A DNA stretch of 64,000 bases from the NCBI GenBank assembly GCA_036346225.1, contig JARFIW010000942.1:2377001-2441000 (forward strand), in the 5' to 3' direction. Shown one piece after another: positions 44,613 to 55,785 of this stretch. Position numbers and translations under genes: made by a program. Under the pieces are notes generated by a model, which saw only the letters and a list, made by a program, of their open reading frames with translations, was not told where the DNA came from and did no database searches. This stretch comes from Platerodrilus igneus. Its lineage: Eukaryota; Arthropoda; Insecta; Coleoptera; Lycidae. The first letter of the stretch is position 1, and each line of letters begins with the position of its first letter.

Positions 44613-46249
44613 ACATTTTTTAGTATTGCAGTAATAATATAGAACCGATTGTTAATTTATCTTATAGATTAATTTAAGATACTTACTTTTAAATATGAAA
44701 ACTTTAGGATGATTGGGAAACATTTACAGATTTTATCTTAAAATTTAGAAGCTCAAACTTGAGAAACACCACATTTTGTAGCATTTTCGTATTTCTAAAT
44801 ACTTAGTCCGTTTCCACTACATTTACCTTATTTGCATTTTCTACCTATGTTGCGTACAGTTTCCTATAGTATAGCCCATAAAACCGCTATAATTTTTTCT
44901 CAGCTACTCAAATCTGTAGAAAAAAATATAAATCGGACAACTCACCCCGAAGCGTTTCCTCTATTTCTTAGTTTTTGCCAATAGCAATGCTTATCCGTAT
45001 TTTTAATATAAAATCGTTGTGCAGGATGTCAGTTAAGATTGTTTTTTTCTCAGCTACTCAAATTTCTTAAAATTTTTCAAATCGGACTACCCTTACTGAT
45101 TTAAAATTCTCCCTTTATAAATGATACAGTGTTTAGTGTCGAAATTAAATAATCTATTGCTAAACACCATTGTGCGGTATTTCGAGATAAATCTGTCATG
45201 TAACCTATCAAACTGCTATAAAAACTAAGAAACAGGGGTAACTCCTCGGGGACTATACTACTTGGAAATGTACACAAGGTAGGTGGAAAATGCAAATAAG
45301 GTAAATGTAGGGATCAACGGACTAGGTGTTTAGAAATTCAAAAAATAAGAATGCTACAAAATTTTGTGTTTCTCAAGTTTGAGCTTCTAAATCTTAAGAT
45401 GAAATCTGTAAGATGTTTCTTAATCATCCGGAATCTTACCCTAAAGTTTTTCATGTTTAAAAGTAGGTTTCTTAAACTAATGGAGTGGTGTGGCTGTGTG
45501 ACGTCATGGTGGGGGAGGGGGTGTGGGCGTGGCTGTGTGACGTCAGTGGTGAAGGTAGTTTTGTAAACTTTAACCAAACCATACCCTAGAATTGTCATAC
45601 AGTATAAACATTATACCGGAGGTCTCTCACCAAAGCATTTCAATTAGAGCGCGTGGTTAGTCACCTCATTATACATACCCTGAAAATACCAATATATGAC
45701 CAAATCTTGAGCATCAGTTAACCCTTGCTTCCTATCTGGTTGTAAAATGCGTAAACCCTTTCTGGGGTCTATTTTCACCCCGATCACTTTTTTAATACTA
45801 TACCATGCTAAACCTAGGTATATTGTTACGTGCGTGCATACGATAATACAAGTATATAATATTGAACCATAACTTTAATTCAAAATGTATTGTATTCGTT
45901 CATGTTACATCATACTGTGTATTTAGAAAATGTATTGAATATCAGTAGTGAGTGAAACTAAATGTTCGATAATTATTTCTAAAAACATCAGTTCAATTCA
46001 CGTTTTTTCTTCACATTCACTTCTTCAGTTTCTTCTTCCTACGGTCAGTTGTCAGTGTAGTCCATGCGCACCTTTGAGCACCTTTGTCACGGAATGTTTT
46101 TGCAGATATACACGTCACACTTCGTGCAGGTTTGTGTTGTTCTTTTGTCACTTTTCCTCTCACATCTTCCTCACCTGCTACCCCGATTTTGAGGTCGTGG
46201 TTGTGGTGCAGGGATCAAATGACTGACGCCGATATTGCGTACAGCTCGC

Positions 46250-47475
46250 AGAATTTTCCCGGAGAGCTTGTTCAAGAAACTTTGCTTGAATTTTTATCTT
46301 TGAAGGCAGGATCTACTTCTGAAAACAATTTTTATGCGTCAATGCCAGCGAAGTCTACAATGTCGAAAAACACTACGAGAGGCCATCTTCTCGTGCCGCG
46401 TTTTGCAGAATATATCCGAGCCATTTGATGGAGAGTATCTATCTTACATGTGATTTTCCAATGCTCCACCTGAAGGTACTACATTCGGCAGGAAGCGAGT
46501 TTTTTACCTACAAAATTTGGAATTTTGCCGAACCCTTGCTGTTCCAAGCAAGGTAGAGATCTTTAACGTGCGGGACAACACTCACACGCGGGACCTCCAT
46601 TTTATCTTTCATCCGAACGAGGGTGTTCTTTTGTGAAAAATGCTCGCCTAACATTTTCAAGCGGACCGTGTCGGGATTCGAACCCGGGATCTTGGGCGTA
46701 ATAGTCACACACATACCGCTACGCCACGGAGCCGCCCCCGGAGAGTATCTACCCCTGGCTTTGTCGAATTGTAGAACAATATAGCCTCAGGTTTCTTGTG
46801 ATCCTCGGTGAATATGTCAAATGTATTGTGCTGAGTGGTGAGCAAAACTACAGCTTTGTTTTTCTTGGGGGACGTAATCAGCGTTCTCTCAGCATAGGCA
46901 AAAACGGTTGACGGCAGCATTTCTTTTGGCAGTTTCTTGCGGTTCTTCCTCACCAACCAATGTCATGTTCTTTTGTAGCAGTTCTTGCGCAAGGGAGAAG
47001 TTCGTAAAAAATTGTCTGTCGTGATATTCTTTCCTATACCTGCTAGGCGGTCCACTAAATCCAACACTACACGCTGGCCTTGATTTTCTTCTCGCTGGTC
47101 GCCAATTTTTCCGGGATAAATTTGTAGGATTTCCAAGTACTGCTTTTCAAAATCTAGATCAGCCCAGAATTTAATTCCGTACTTACCCGGCTTATAAGGG
47201 ATGTACACCTTGAACCCATATCATCCACGGAAAGTACACAGATATTCATCCGCAATAGTATTTGAGGAAGTAATATAAGATGATCCGCATCGGTTCGCAA
47301 ACTTATCGAGCAACTCCAAAATAGCTTCTGCCTTGTTGCCTGAAGTGTCCTTCCTTGCTTGTTTTGTTTCTAGGTTATCGAATCGTAGACTTCGTAATAT
47401 GTCTTCAAACCTGCTTTGATTCATTGTTGCTCTGAAGATCAAGAAACCGTACTCCTCTGACCAGAGTTCACAAAG
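46250..47475 (-). pseudogene. piggyBac transposase, copy 1 (partial)
   Basis: A piggyBac transposase is a DDD enzyme cutting at TTAA. Pieces in order: 47442-47221 with IADEYLCTFRG (first Asp); 47208-46963 with YIPYKPGKYGIKFWAD and TTDNFLRTSPL (second Asp); 46956-46752 with FYNSTKPGVDTLR (third Asp); then a SINE; then 46429-46250 with SAKRGTRRWPLVVFF (the conserved Trp). All three Asp are present. A stop follows FAGIDA, also found in copy 2. The N-terminal part is missing: homology stops near 47475. Several frame changes occur. Confidence 0.85.
46442..46739 (-). mobile_element. tRNA-derived SINE, copy 2, inside piggyBac copy 1
   Basis: 298 bp. Same family as 9309-9605, with A box GGCGTAGCGG and B box GGGTTCGAATCCC on the minus strand. 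The exact 12-bp target-site duplication GGAGAGTATCTA (46430-46441 and 46740-46751) proves insertion. It splits the transposase between the third Asp and the following Trp. Confidence 0.93.
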
Positions 47476-48439
47476 GAATATCGAAATTTTATACGCTAAT
47501 TGGGCATTCTGAGGAACCTTACATCATAATGTTCGATATTATTCTAGTAAAATTCTAGAAAATAGACAATTTGTATATAAAGTAGCGCTTATTGTTTCAA
47601 AGAAAATTCATTCATTAAGTTTGATCCAATGCTTAAAGCAGATCAAGAAATATTATTTTGATGTAACCGTAAGCTGTTGCTATAATATTTTGAGTATGTA
47701 GTAAACATACTGTAATTTAACCAAGTTGCGAGGTTGTAATGAATAAAGAAACGATGTTTTAAACGTAACTTGAAACGAAAAAAAATGGGATTTATTAATT
47801 ACGATGAAAAGGCAAAATTCCTCAAAATAGTGCTATTTTAATAAAATAATCGAAAAAAAGATTTAAACAAAAATGTACTTTGGTAATTGCTGTTTGAAAT
47901 GAGAATTTTTTTATGGAGAACCTTGCAAGCTGATTTGGAAATTAATTTAAAATAAGAAACTTTTTAAATACGAGGAGCGTTTTTGTGAATTCCGCAAGTA
48001 GTATTTTTTTAAATTTATCTGTAATTGATCTTAGGGTATTTGTATATCTGGTTTAAGATATTTCTAATAATTTTTTATGTCTGAGGGATTTTTTTACCAG
48101 AAGTTTATGTTCAGAGTTCGAAATACTCTGACCTTTTAATAGATTGTATGCAAGGATTTTTTCTGGTCAAAACAAATTTAACCAGCGTGGAAATTATTTA
48201 TAACCAGGTAAACGATCCTGAAAAGAATAAGTTTAAATCTTTAAATGCAAAATGAGGTAAGCAGCAATATTTTTGTAGCAAAACTTCTTAGAAATTATTT
48301 TATGTTTGAAAGAAACGATGTTGTAAATGCTGTTGTATGAAACAAGATATTTCATATTGCATAAAGACTTTGTGATATTGCTGCGTTTTATTTAATTTTG
48401 AAAACTCCATAAATTTCGTTCAGCTAGCCAAACAAAGTT
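47476..48439. other. No gene recognised
   Basis: AT-rich sequence between piggyBac copy 1 and the TA-bounded element A5. No coding frame or repeat seen. Confidence 0.45.
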
Positions 48440-50456
48440 AAAAACGAAGGTAAGTAAACAATTTCAAGTTTCCAAACCAGAAGTATCTTTTCACAGCACT
48501 CTTTTAGCGACGTTCTCAACGCGAAACCATTTTTATATCACTCTTTCGGTGGCTCTCAGTGCGACCTTGTCACAGCACTCTTTTAGTGACACAACAATGT
48601 GCGGCATTACGACATCGCTCTTTTATTGGATCCCGAGACGAGGTTTTGTCACAGCACTCTTTCGGTGGCTCCCAACACGGTGCGTTGTCACACGGTACAG
48701 GAAATTGTAAGTTTCAAATTACTAACTTACCGTCCTTTCTAACGTTTCTTTGTCTGGTTAGCTCAACGGAAGTTATTACATGGAATTAAAAAATGAAATC
48801 AAACACAGCAATCTTAAAAAAGCATCTATACATTTACAAACAATTTTCTTTCATATCAAAGAATACAGAACAGTTTACAGCACGATTTGCAAACAAAATT
48901 ATTCCTAACAGTACTTATTTACTTAATTATTAAAATACTTCTTACCTAATCTTTGTTAAAATTTACAAAACTCAAATTTCTTCTCTTGTGTATACTTGCT
49001 TGTAGGGATGTTCGGTAAAAAATCTTGACAGAACTTTGACCTCAAAACTTTCTGGTAAATATCTTTACAAAAAATATTATATAATTAGCACTTATTTTAG
49101 TTTAAATTCAAATGTCAAAATACTCAAATATCGGTTACAATCAAAAAATCTAAAATGAATACTTGTGAAATCTAATAACGCTTATCTAATTCGTAATTAA
49201 CGGTAGTAAATACCTCCCAATTCCATTTCAAAATTGACGTTAAAATACCAATTTATCAGTTTTCTTCGTATAATTTTAAATCTCCATTTAGAATCTTAAT
49301 TTTTAAAGTACATTTCCTATTTTTAATTAATTAGCTTTAAAATAACTTTATGGTATTTTACAAAGTAATCACGTTTCACCAAATAACTGCATTCGATAGT
49401 TTTTTTATACTCAACGTATAAATTCCATTGCTACTTGCATGTAATTTGGCTTTATAATCAACGTTACATATTACTTGGATTAGGACAGAATCTTACGCGA
49501 GTTAAATCTTGAACAAATCTCAATTTTTACATATTCTTGGCAAAAGGCGAATTAATGAATTAATCCCTCTAATAAAGTCCCCGCTTTTATATTAAGATTA
49601 TCTCTATTCAGGAATTGTCCTGTTCTGTTTGGAACATAATACACTCTAACGCTGTCATTTATCCGGGAATCACACGTTTTATTATCCAATTAGTGCCAAA
49701 TGGCATGATTTATGTATGTAATAAAACGTGCTATTTATCTTTAACCAACGTAAGAAGTTGATGGTGGCGTCGCATCTATCATGTGGTAATGCAAAAACTA
49801 TAAAATCAATTTTACGACATTTTTGTTTCCGCGAGTTCCTCGAACCAGCGTTTATTTAATATTAGCTATTTAATTGTTTCTCAGTACAGATGACGCATTT
49901 TTTGTATTTCTCCTAAAGCATCTAGAACATGTTTTATTTAAAATGTTATACGAAAGTCAATTTAGCTATTTAATTGAAGCTTTAATTGCTTTATTTATCC
50001 TTTGTAAGTGCAAGAAGACTTGCATCTTAATAATTGTAAAAAAAGGTTGGTTTTACAGCAATTAGAACGTGTTTTTATACACAAAATTATTTATTTTATG
50101 CACGGAAGGTGTATTTTTAAAATAGATGAATGGGTTTGTACATGCAATTAGATTCGCTTGCACGGCGATTGAAGCGTGTTCTGATGCATCTTTATGCACA
50201 GAAAATTAATTACATTTATGTCTTTAAAATTAAAACTCGTCTTCAGTAATACACCAAGAAATTAATAGCTTTTACTTTCATATTTACACACGAGAAATAT
50301 TCTTTGCTTTGCAAGTTAATGATTTTGTATTTACAATACGGTTATATTTTTATACGGGGTGGGACAATGAATCTTCTAAAATTTCAAATCTTTCCGGATT
50401 CTTTCTAATTGTGTGGGTTATATTTATGGAATTTGGGTTTCCATATTTTATCGCGT

Positions 50457-50458
<2 letters not shown>
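48440..50458 (-). repeat. TA-bounded element family, copy A5
   Basis: Contains block 3 CTGGTTAGCTCAACGG (48754), an A6-like stretch ATGAAATCAAACACAG, a minus-strand TATA-like box TATAAAAGCGGGGAC (about 49588), a weak donor-like AGGTATTT (49213) and, near the far end, TATACGGGGTGGGACAATG (50353), then the TA run at 50459. The 3' end is replaced by a tandem repeat (48490-48705). ORFs here show nothing known. Confidence 0.55.
48490..48705 (+). repeat. Tandem repeat, about 40-bp unit, five to six copies
   Basis: Units TTGTCACAGCACTCTTTCGG, then TGGCTCCCAACACGGTG, with variants. Copies start near 48490, 48530, 48569, 48610, 48648 and 48686 (partial). An ORF at 48559-48789 follows the repeat and is not accepted. 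Confidence 0.8.
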
Positions 50459-50496
<38 letters not shown>

Positions 50497-51100
50497 TTCT
50501 TGATCTTCAATTTTTGGAATAATTTAATCCGAAAATAAACCAACTTAAAGGTTAATCATTCCATCAAGCTCAGCGTTTTGCAATTTACAGTATAATTATA
50601 AATTTACACATTAAACTACTTGTTATTGATGTGATTATTGGTTTTGGCGTTTGCTAAACGTTTAATAAAAGTATACTTTATCAGCAGGTGCAATACAACA
50701 ATAGGTAAAAATGTATTTTGCTCGAACCAGTATAACAGTCGTATTAGTATTGTATAAGTTAAATTGTGTAGGTTCCAAATTTTAATCGCTGACACGAAAC
50801 TATGTATTTATGATAAGATTTTAATTTGTACATCATGTAGTTTTACTCTCTACTTTTATAAATGTTAAGAAAACGCCAAAATCGCTAATCACATCAATAG
50901 TAAGTAGTTTAATGTGTAAATCTATAATTATCTTGTAAACTACAATCTTTCAACGCATGATTAAGGATTTAAATAATCCGAAACGTTGTGCTTAATTAAA
51001 TGATTACCCTTTAAATTGATTTATTTTCCGAGAAATCATTCAAAAAATTGAAGATTAAAAAATTTATCTACATTCACGTTTACGTCCGTTACTTGGATTA

Positions 51101-51140
<40 letters not shown>
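50459..51140. repeat. Foldback element between two (TA)n tracts
   Basis: TA runs at 50459-50493 and 51103-51140 enclose an inverted repeat. The left arm (50494-50665) and right arm (about 50880-51062) share TTTACACATTAAACTACTT, TTGATGTGATTA, TTTTGGCGTTT and the outer CTTCAATTTTT. The loop of about 215 bp shows no gene. The arms are diverged and differ by small insertions. Confidence 0.75.
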
Positions 51141-51142
<2 letters not shown>

Positions 51143-51880
51143 CTGTGACTAGGTCGGCTCGTAAGTTGTCGCTAATTTTACTGTGATATGCCTAATAGTT
51201 GCGGAGCCCAAATTATAGTGATGTGCCTTACGTACGGCGAACTGTATTAATGAGAATGCGATGGAAAATATGAAGTTATTATCATACAGTGTTCTTTCGT
51301 TGCCTGACTAGCTTAACAGAAATTATGCTGTGGAATTTACGAAAATGAAATGAAACACGGGATCATTTTTCTTTCATACAAAAGAATCTCATACATTTAT
51401 AAAACAGTTTACAGATTAAGCTCATACAGAAAATTATTCTTAAAAGTTACTTAAAAATAAGCCTTACCTTTGTTAACAATTAAAGAACTCAAACCTCTTC
51501 TCTGTGGGTTACAAAAATTTACGTTAATTTTGCAGTGGATAATTTATCTATCTTTATTGACCCGTTCATGAATGTAATTGACCAACGATGCTGCGCAAAT
51601 AATTTAGTAAAAGTTAAAATGCTTCGAACTCTGACCTCAACATTTGTTGGAAATTATCCCCTTTATAGATAGTAAAATTAAGAACTTATTCTAACTTAAG
51701 TTACTAACATTTAAGCATCCTTATAAGTTACAAATAAAAAAATTCAAAATTTTACTTGCTATAGGTATTGTTAAATAACGGTTATCCAAATCTCATTTCC
51801 AATGGCACTAAATACTTCCAGGTTTCATTTCAAATTTCCATTTGAAGTTAGAAGTGTATTTATTATTAATTTATTAAAAT
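51141..51880 (-). repeat. TA-bounded element family, copy A6 (truncated)
   Basis: Starts TTGCTGTGACTAGG right after the TA run, with block 3 CTGACTAGCTTAACAG (51306) and an extended match to A5 (AATGAAATGAAACACGGGA, CTTTCATACAAAAGAATC). It ends at about 51880 where piggyBac copy 2 begins. Confidence 0.65.
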
Positions 51881-52066
51881 CAACGGAGAGCTCGTTCAGG
51901 AAATTTCGCCTTGAATTTTTATCTTTGAAGGCAGGATCTACTTCTGCAAACTATTTTTATGCGTTGATGCCAACAATGTCTACAATGTCGAAGAACACTG
52001 CGAGAGACCATCTTCTCGTGCCGCGTTTTGCAGAATATATCTGAGCCATTTGATGAAGAGTATCTA

Positions 52067-52284
52067 TCTTACATGTGATTTTCCAAGCAAGGTAGGGATC
52101 TTTAACGTGCGTGACAACACTTACACACGAGACAACCATTTTACATCTCAACCGGACGAGGGCGTATTTTTGTGAAAAATGCTCGCCTAACATTTTTCAT
52201 GCGGACCGTGTCGGGATTTGAACTCGGGATCTTGGGCGTAATAGTCACCCACGTACCACTACGCCACGGAGCCCCCTCCCCTCT
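52067..52284 (-). mobile_element. tRNA-derived SINE, copy 3, inside piggyBac copy 2
   Basis: Same family, same position and same target duplication (AAGAGTATCTA, 52056-52066 and 52285-52295) as the SINE in copy 1. An internal deletion of about 80 bp and B-box changes (GGATTTGAACTCGGG on the plus strand) distinguish it. Confidence 0.9.
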
Positions 52285-52862
52285 AAGAGTATCTACCCCT
52301 GGCTTCGTCGAATTGTAGTACAATATGACCTCAGGTTTTTTGTAATCCTCGGCGAATATGTCAAATGTATTGTGCTGGGTGGTGAGCAAAACTACAGCTT
52401 TGTTTTTCTTGGGAGACGTAGCACCCAATCAGCGTTCTCTCAGCATAGGCGAAAAGGTTGACGGCAGCATTTCTTTTGGCAGTTTCTTGCGGTTCTTCCT
52501 CACCAACCAATGTCATGTTCTTTTGTAGCAGTTCTTGCGCAAGGGAAAAGCTCGTAAAAAATTGTCTGTCGCGATATTCCTTCCTATACCTTGTAGCAAT
52601 TTTATTTTCCATATATATGCATCATCCTTTTATTAAATATTAAATAATATAATACATTATAATGTTATCCAATCACTTAATTTAATAACATCTATTGTCC
52701 AATAAAGAACTAGTATTTAGTTCATGTTAAAATTTAAATTCTACGGTGACAATATATAGCTCTTGTTTGGTATCCTCTAAAGCCCCTCTACTCAGGAAAC
52801 CGCAAGGTAACGCTGTTACCAGGCAGCAACAAGCTCGGCCCGCACTTCTAACACAGCTGGGG

Positions 52863-53063
52863 TTAAAGCAGGTCGAAATTGTTCTTAGGAACGATGTCCT
52901 TCATTGATTTTGTTGTTGGAAGCGTGCACGATGGAAGATTGCAAGTGTAAGCCATCTTCAAAAATTGTTTTGGATGGTCCATTTTTTTGTTGAAACCAGT
53001 CGTGGAGAACGATGAAGTTTTTGTTAAAGTACCGTTAGGAACAGTAAGTGAATTTGTTTCCAT
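52863..53063 (-). CDS. Small ORF in left palindrome arm, unrecognised
   Basis: A 66-codon frame starting METNSLTVPNGTLTK, reading outward from the palindrome centre. It matches the right-arm ORF at 55540-55785 except for a short middle segment, where homopolymer length changes (one A, then two A) shift and restore the frame, and an earlier end where one T is missing near 52877. I do not recognise a family. Promoter or splice signals directly before it were not seen. Confidence 0.4.
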   Translation of the reverse strand: METNSLTVPNGTLTKTSSFSTTGFNKKMDHPKQFLKMAYTCNLPSCTLPTTKSMKDIVPKNNFDLL

Positions 53064-54052
53064 AACAATATTAATTAAAATTTTCAGTGTAACTTTGGGA
53101 ATAATTTATTTTAAAATATATTGCAACGTAAATTATAAATAAGCAACCTTTCTGAATGGTATTCATGCGAAAATTAAATGAAAACAATTCTATTCTTGTA
53201 TAATATGGAATCACATTTATAATTTATTCAAGTTAATTACAAACAACATTTGCTTTCTTGTGGTGTGAATTACGCCTGGAACATCTGTAAATTGAAACGC
53301 AGATAATGGAAGCCAAGTGACGTGTTTTCAGTATGCAGCGCACTGTTTGTTTGGAATGGAATTTTCCGTTGTTAATACATACGTCAGCTTTCAAGCAAGT
53401 ATTTAGGTGCAATTTGGAGTTCTGGTATGTACAAAAATTATGTTCGTATGTTGTTTGAACTGTCGACGTAGTAACGAGATAAATTTTACTTTAACCGACT
53501 TGTGTTAACTTTGAACAGGTCAGGACAGACCTCAATTATATTTTACGTAGTCATACGATATGAATCTGTAATTTGTTCCTACAAATTCTTTTATTAACTC
53601 AATGAAACATCAGAAGATGTCACTACTAATTAGATAAAGTAAATTCTTCTAACTTTGAACCTTTAGAAATTAAATTTCTACATTTGATATTTTATGAACA
53701 ATTATCTGTAATTATTTACTGTGAAATTAAGGTAAATTTACCATAATTAACTCTTTCTATAAATAAGCAATTTTATGCTTTGTCAATTTGTTATATAAAC
53801 TTCATTAAATAGTAATTGGTACGGATATATTCAGTACCATTGTAATTAACTCTTCTAATTTAAATTAACTTATAAAGGAAGACATATTTTTGTAAAAAAA
53901 TTACTTTATTGGATACCAAAAGAATAGATTCTTATTTTCGGACTAAAGACTATCTTTTATTTAAGAGGAATGAAAGTCGATTCTGATTGTATTTAATTAT
54001 TTTTGAGTTTGAATGCACAAACAGTGTTTTTCTTTGTTTAATCTGTTCACAG

Positions 54053-54092
54053 GTGCAGTGCAGGATTGCTAAGGTCAAGGTCGAGCCATAAG
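54053..54092 (+). other. Possible 40-nt exon, left palindrome arm
   Basis: A pyrimidine-rich stretch and acceptor (CTGTTCACAG) precede 40 bases that end in AAG before the donor GTAAGA at 54093. The exact mirror copy lies at 54508-54547 on the minus strand. The two read toward the palindrome centre, opposite to the small ORFs. Confidence 0.35.
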
Positions 54093-54173
54093 GTAAGAAA
54101 CTTCAAAGATTAGGTAGTCAATCGAAGCCTATACTTTATGTGCCTATACAATTGGTACAGCAATCGAGGCCTA

Positions 54174-54196
54174 CACGTTGGGCGCCATTTGTTACC
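54174..54196 (-). other. LTR end and tRNA-Lys primer-binding-site-like junction
   Basis: On the minus strand GGTAACA (54196-54190), two bases, then TGGCGCCCAACGTG (54187-54174). The last 14 bases complement the 3' end (with CCA) of animal tRNA-Lys, and LTRs commonly end in CA two bases before such a site. It lies in the palindrome's spacer. Confidence 0.5.
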
Positions 54197-54507
54197 TTTT
54201 TACTTCCAATTTAGTTTAACGAGAAATTCCGATACTTAAAAAGGAGCCCACGGCAAATTAAGATGGAAGGTGGCTCTATGTTGAGGAAATCTCGAAGGTA
54301 TAGCGGCTAGTCGAACTTATATGCTCTGGGTAGAGAATGAGCTGTGGGTCGGGGTGTAATTGCACTAATAATAAAAATAAGGCGCCACCGTATTTTTTTA
54401 TACTGAGAAGACCTAATACAAGTCCCTTGTACAAGGCTAATGCGGAAACCTTTCTCCTATAACCGCTATATAATTTCAAAGACCACCTAATCTTTGAAGT
54501 TTCTTAC

Positions 54508-54547
54508 CTTATGGCTCGACCTTGACCTTAGCAATCCTGCACTGCAC
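54508..54547 (-). other. Possible 40-nt exon, right palindrome arm
   Basis: Mirror copy of 54053-54092 with the same acceptor and donor on the minus strand. Confidence 0.35.
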
Positions 54548-55539
54548 CTGTGAACAGATTAAACAAAGAAAAACACTGTTTGTGCATTCAAACTCAAAAA
54601 TAATTAAATACAATCAGAATCGACTTTCATTCCTCTTAAATAAAAGATAGTCTTTAGTCCGAAAATAAGAATCTATTCTTTTTGGTATCCAATAAAGTAA
54701 TTTTTTTACAAAAATATGTCTTCCTTTATAAGTTAATTTAAATTAGAAGAGTTAATTACAATGGTACTGAATATATCCGTACCAATTACTATTTAATGAA
54801 GTTTATATAACAAATTGACAAAGCATAAAATTGCTTATTTATAGAAAGAGTTAATTATGGTAAATTTACCTTAATTTCACAGTAAATAATTACAGATAAT
54901 TGTTCATAAAATATCAAATGTAGAAATTTAATTTCTAAAGGTTCAAAGTTAGAAGAATTTACTTTATCTAATTAGTAGTGACATCTTCTGATGTTTCATT
55001 GAGTTAATAAAAGAATTTGTAGGAACAAATTACAGATTCATATCGTATGACTACGTAAAATATAATTGAGGTCTGTCCTTGGCCTGTTCAAAGTTAACAC
55101 AAGTCGGTTAAAGTAAAATTTATCTCGTTACTACGTCGACAGTTCAAACAACATACGAACATAATTTTTGTACATACCAGAACTCCAAATTGCACCTAAA
55201 TACTTGCTTGAAAGCTGACGTATGTATTAACAACGGAAAATTCCATTCAAACAAACAGCTGCGCTGCATACTGAAAAACACGTCACTTGGCTTCCATTAT
55301 CTGCGTTTCAATTTACAGATGTTCCAGGCGTAATTCACACCACAAGAAAGCAAATGTTGTTTGTAATTAACTTGAATAAATTATAAATGTGATTCCATAT
55401 TATACAAGAATAGAATTGTTTTCATTTAATTTTCGCATGAATACCATTCAGAAAGGTTGCTTATTTATAATTTACGTTGCAATATATTTTAAAATAAATT
55501 ATTCCCAAAGTTACACTGAAAATTTTAATTAATATTGTT

Positions 55540-55785
55540 ATGGAAACAAATTCACTTACTGTTCCTAACGGTACTTTAACAAAACTTCATCGTTCTCCAC
55601 GACTGGTTTCAACAAAAATGGACCATCCAAAACAATTTTTGAAGATGGCTTACACTTGCAATCTTCCATCGTGCACGCTTCCAACAACAAAATCAATGAA
55701 GGACATCGTTCCTAAGAACAATTTTCGACCTGCTTTAACCCCAGCTGTGTTAGAAGTGCGGGCCGAGCTTGTCGCTGCCTGGTAA
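55540..55785 (+). CDS. Small ORF in right palindrome arm, unrecognised
   Basis: An 81-codon frame starting METNSLTVPNGTLTK and including KQFLKMAYTCNLPSC, KSMKDIVPKNNF and VLEVRAELVAAW. It is the longer of the two arm copies. Both copies keep most of the peptide despite indels, but the arms are nearly identical overall, so this is not proof of selection. No known family or transmembrane segment. It could be a captured host exon or a fragment of an element protein. Confidence 0.45.
   Translation: METNSLTVPNGTLTKLHRSPRLVSTKMDHPKQFLKMAYTCNLPSCTLPTTKSMKDIVPKNNFRPALTPAVLEVRAELVAAW

Larger units (their letters stand above)
44150..45560. repeat. Palindromic repeat element with TGACGTCAC ends
   Basis: The left arm (44150-44230 plus 44650-44985) is repeated inverted in the right arm (about 45215-45560). 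Matching stretches include TTTAGAAGCTCAAACTTGAG, ACATTTACCTTATTTGCAT and TTTCTTAGTTTTT. Outer parts both carry TGACGTCAC next to CAGCCAC. The loop holds a direct repeat of TTCTCAGCTACTCAAAT (44899, 45046). The left arm contains 415 extra bp (a minisatellite and a tRNA-like piece) absent from the right arm. The structure suggests a foldback DNA element without coding capacity. Confidence 0.75.
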
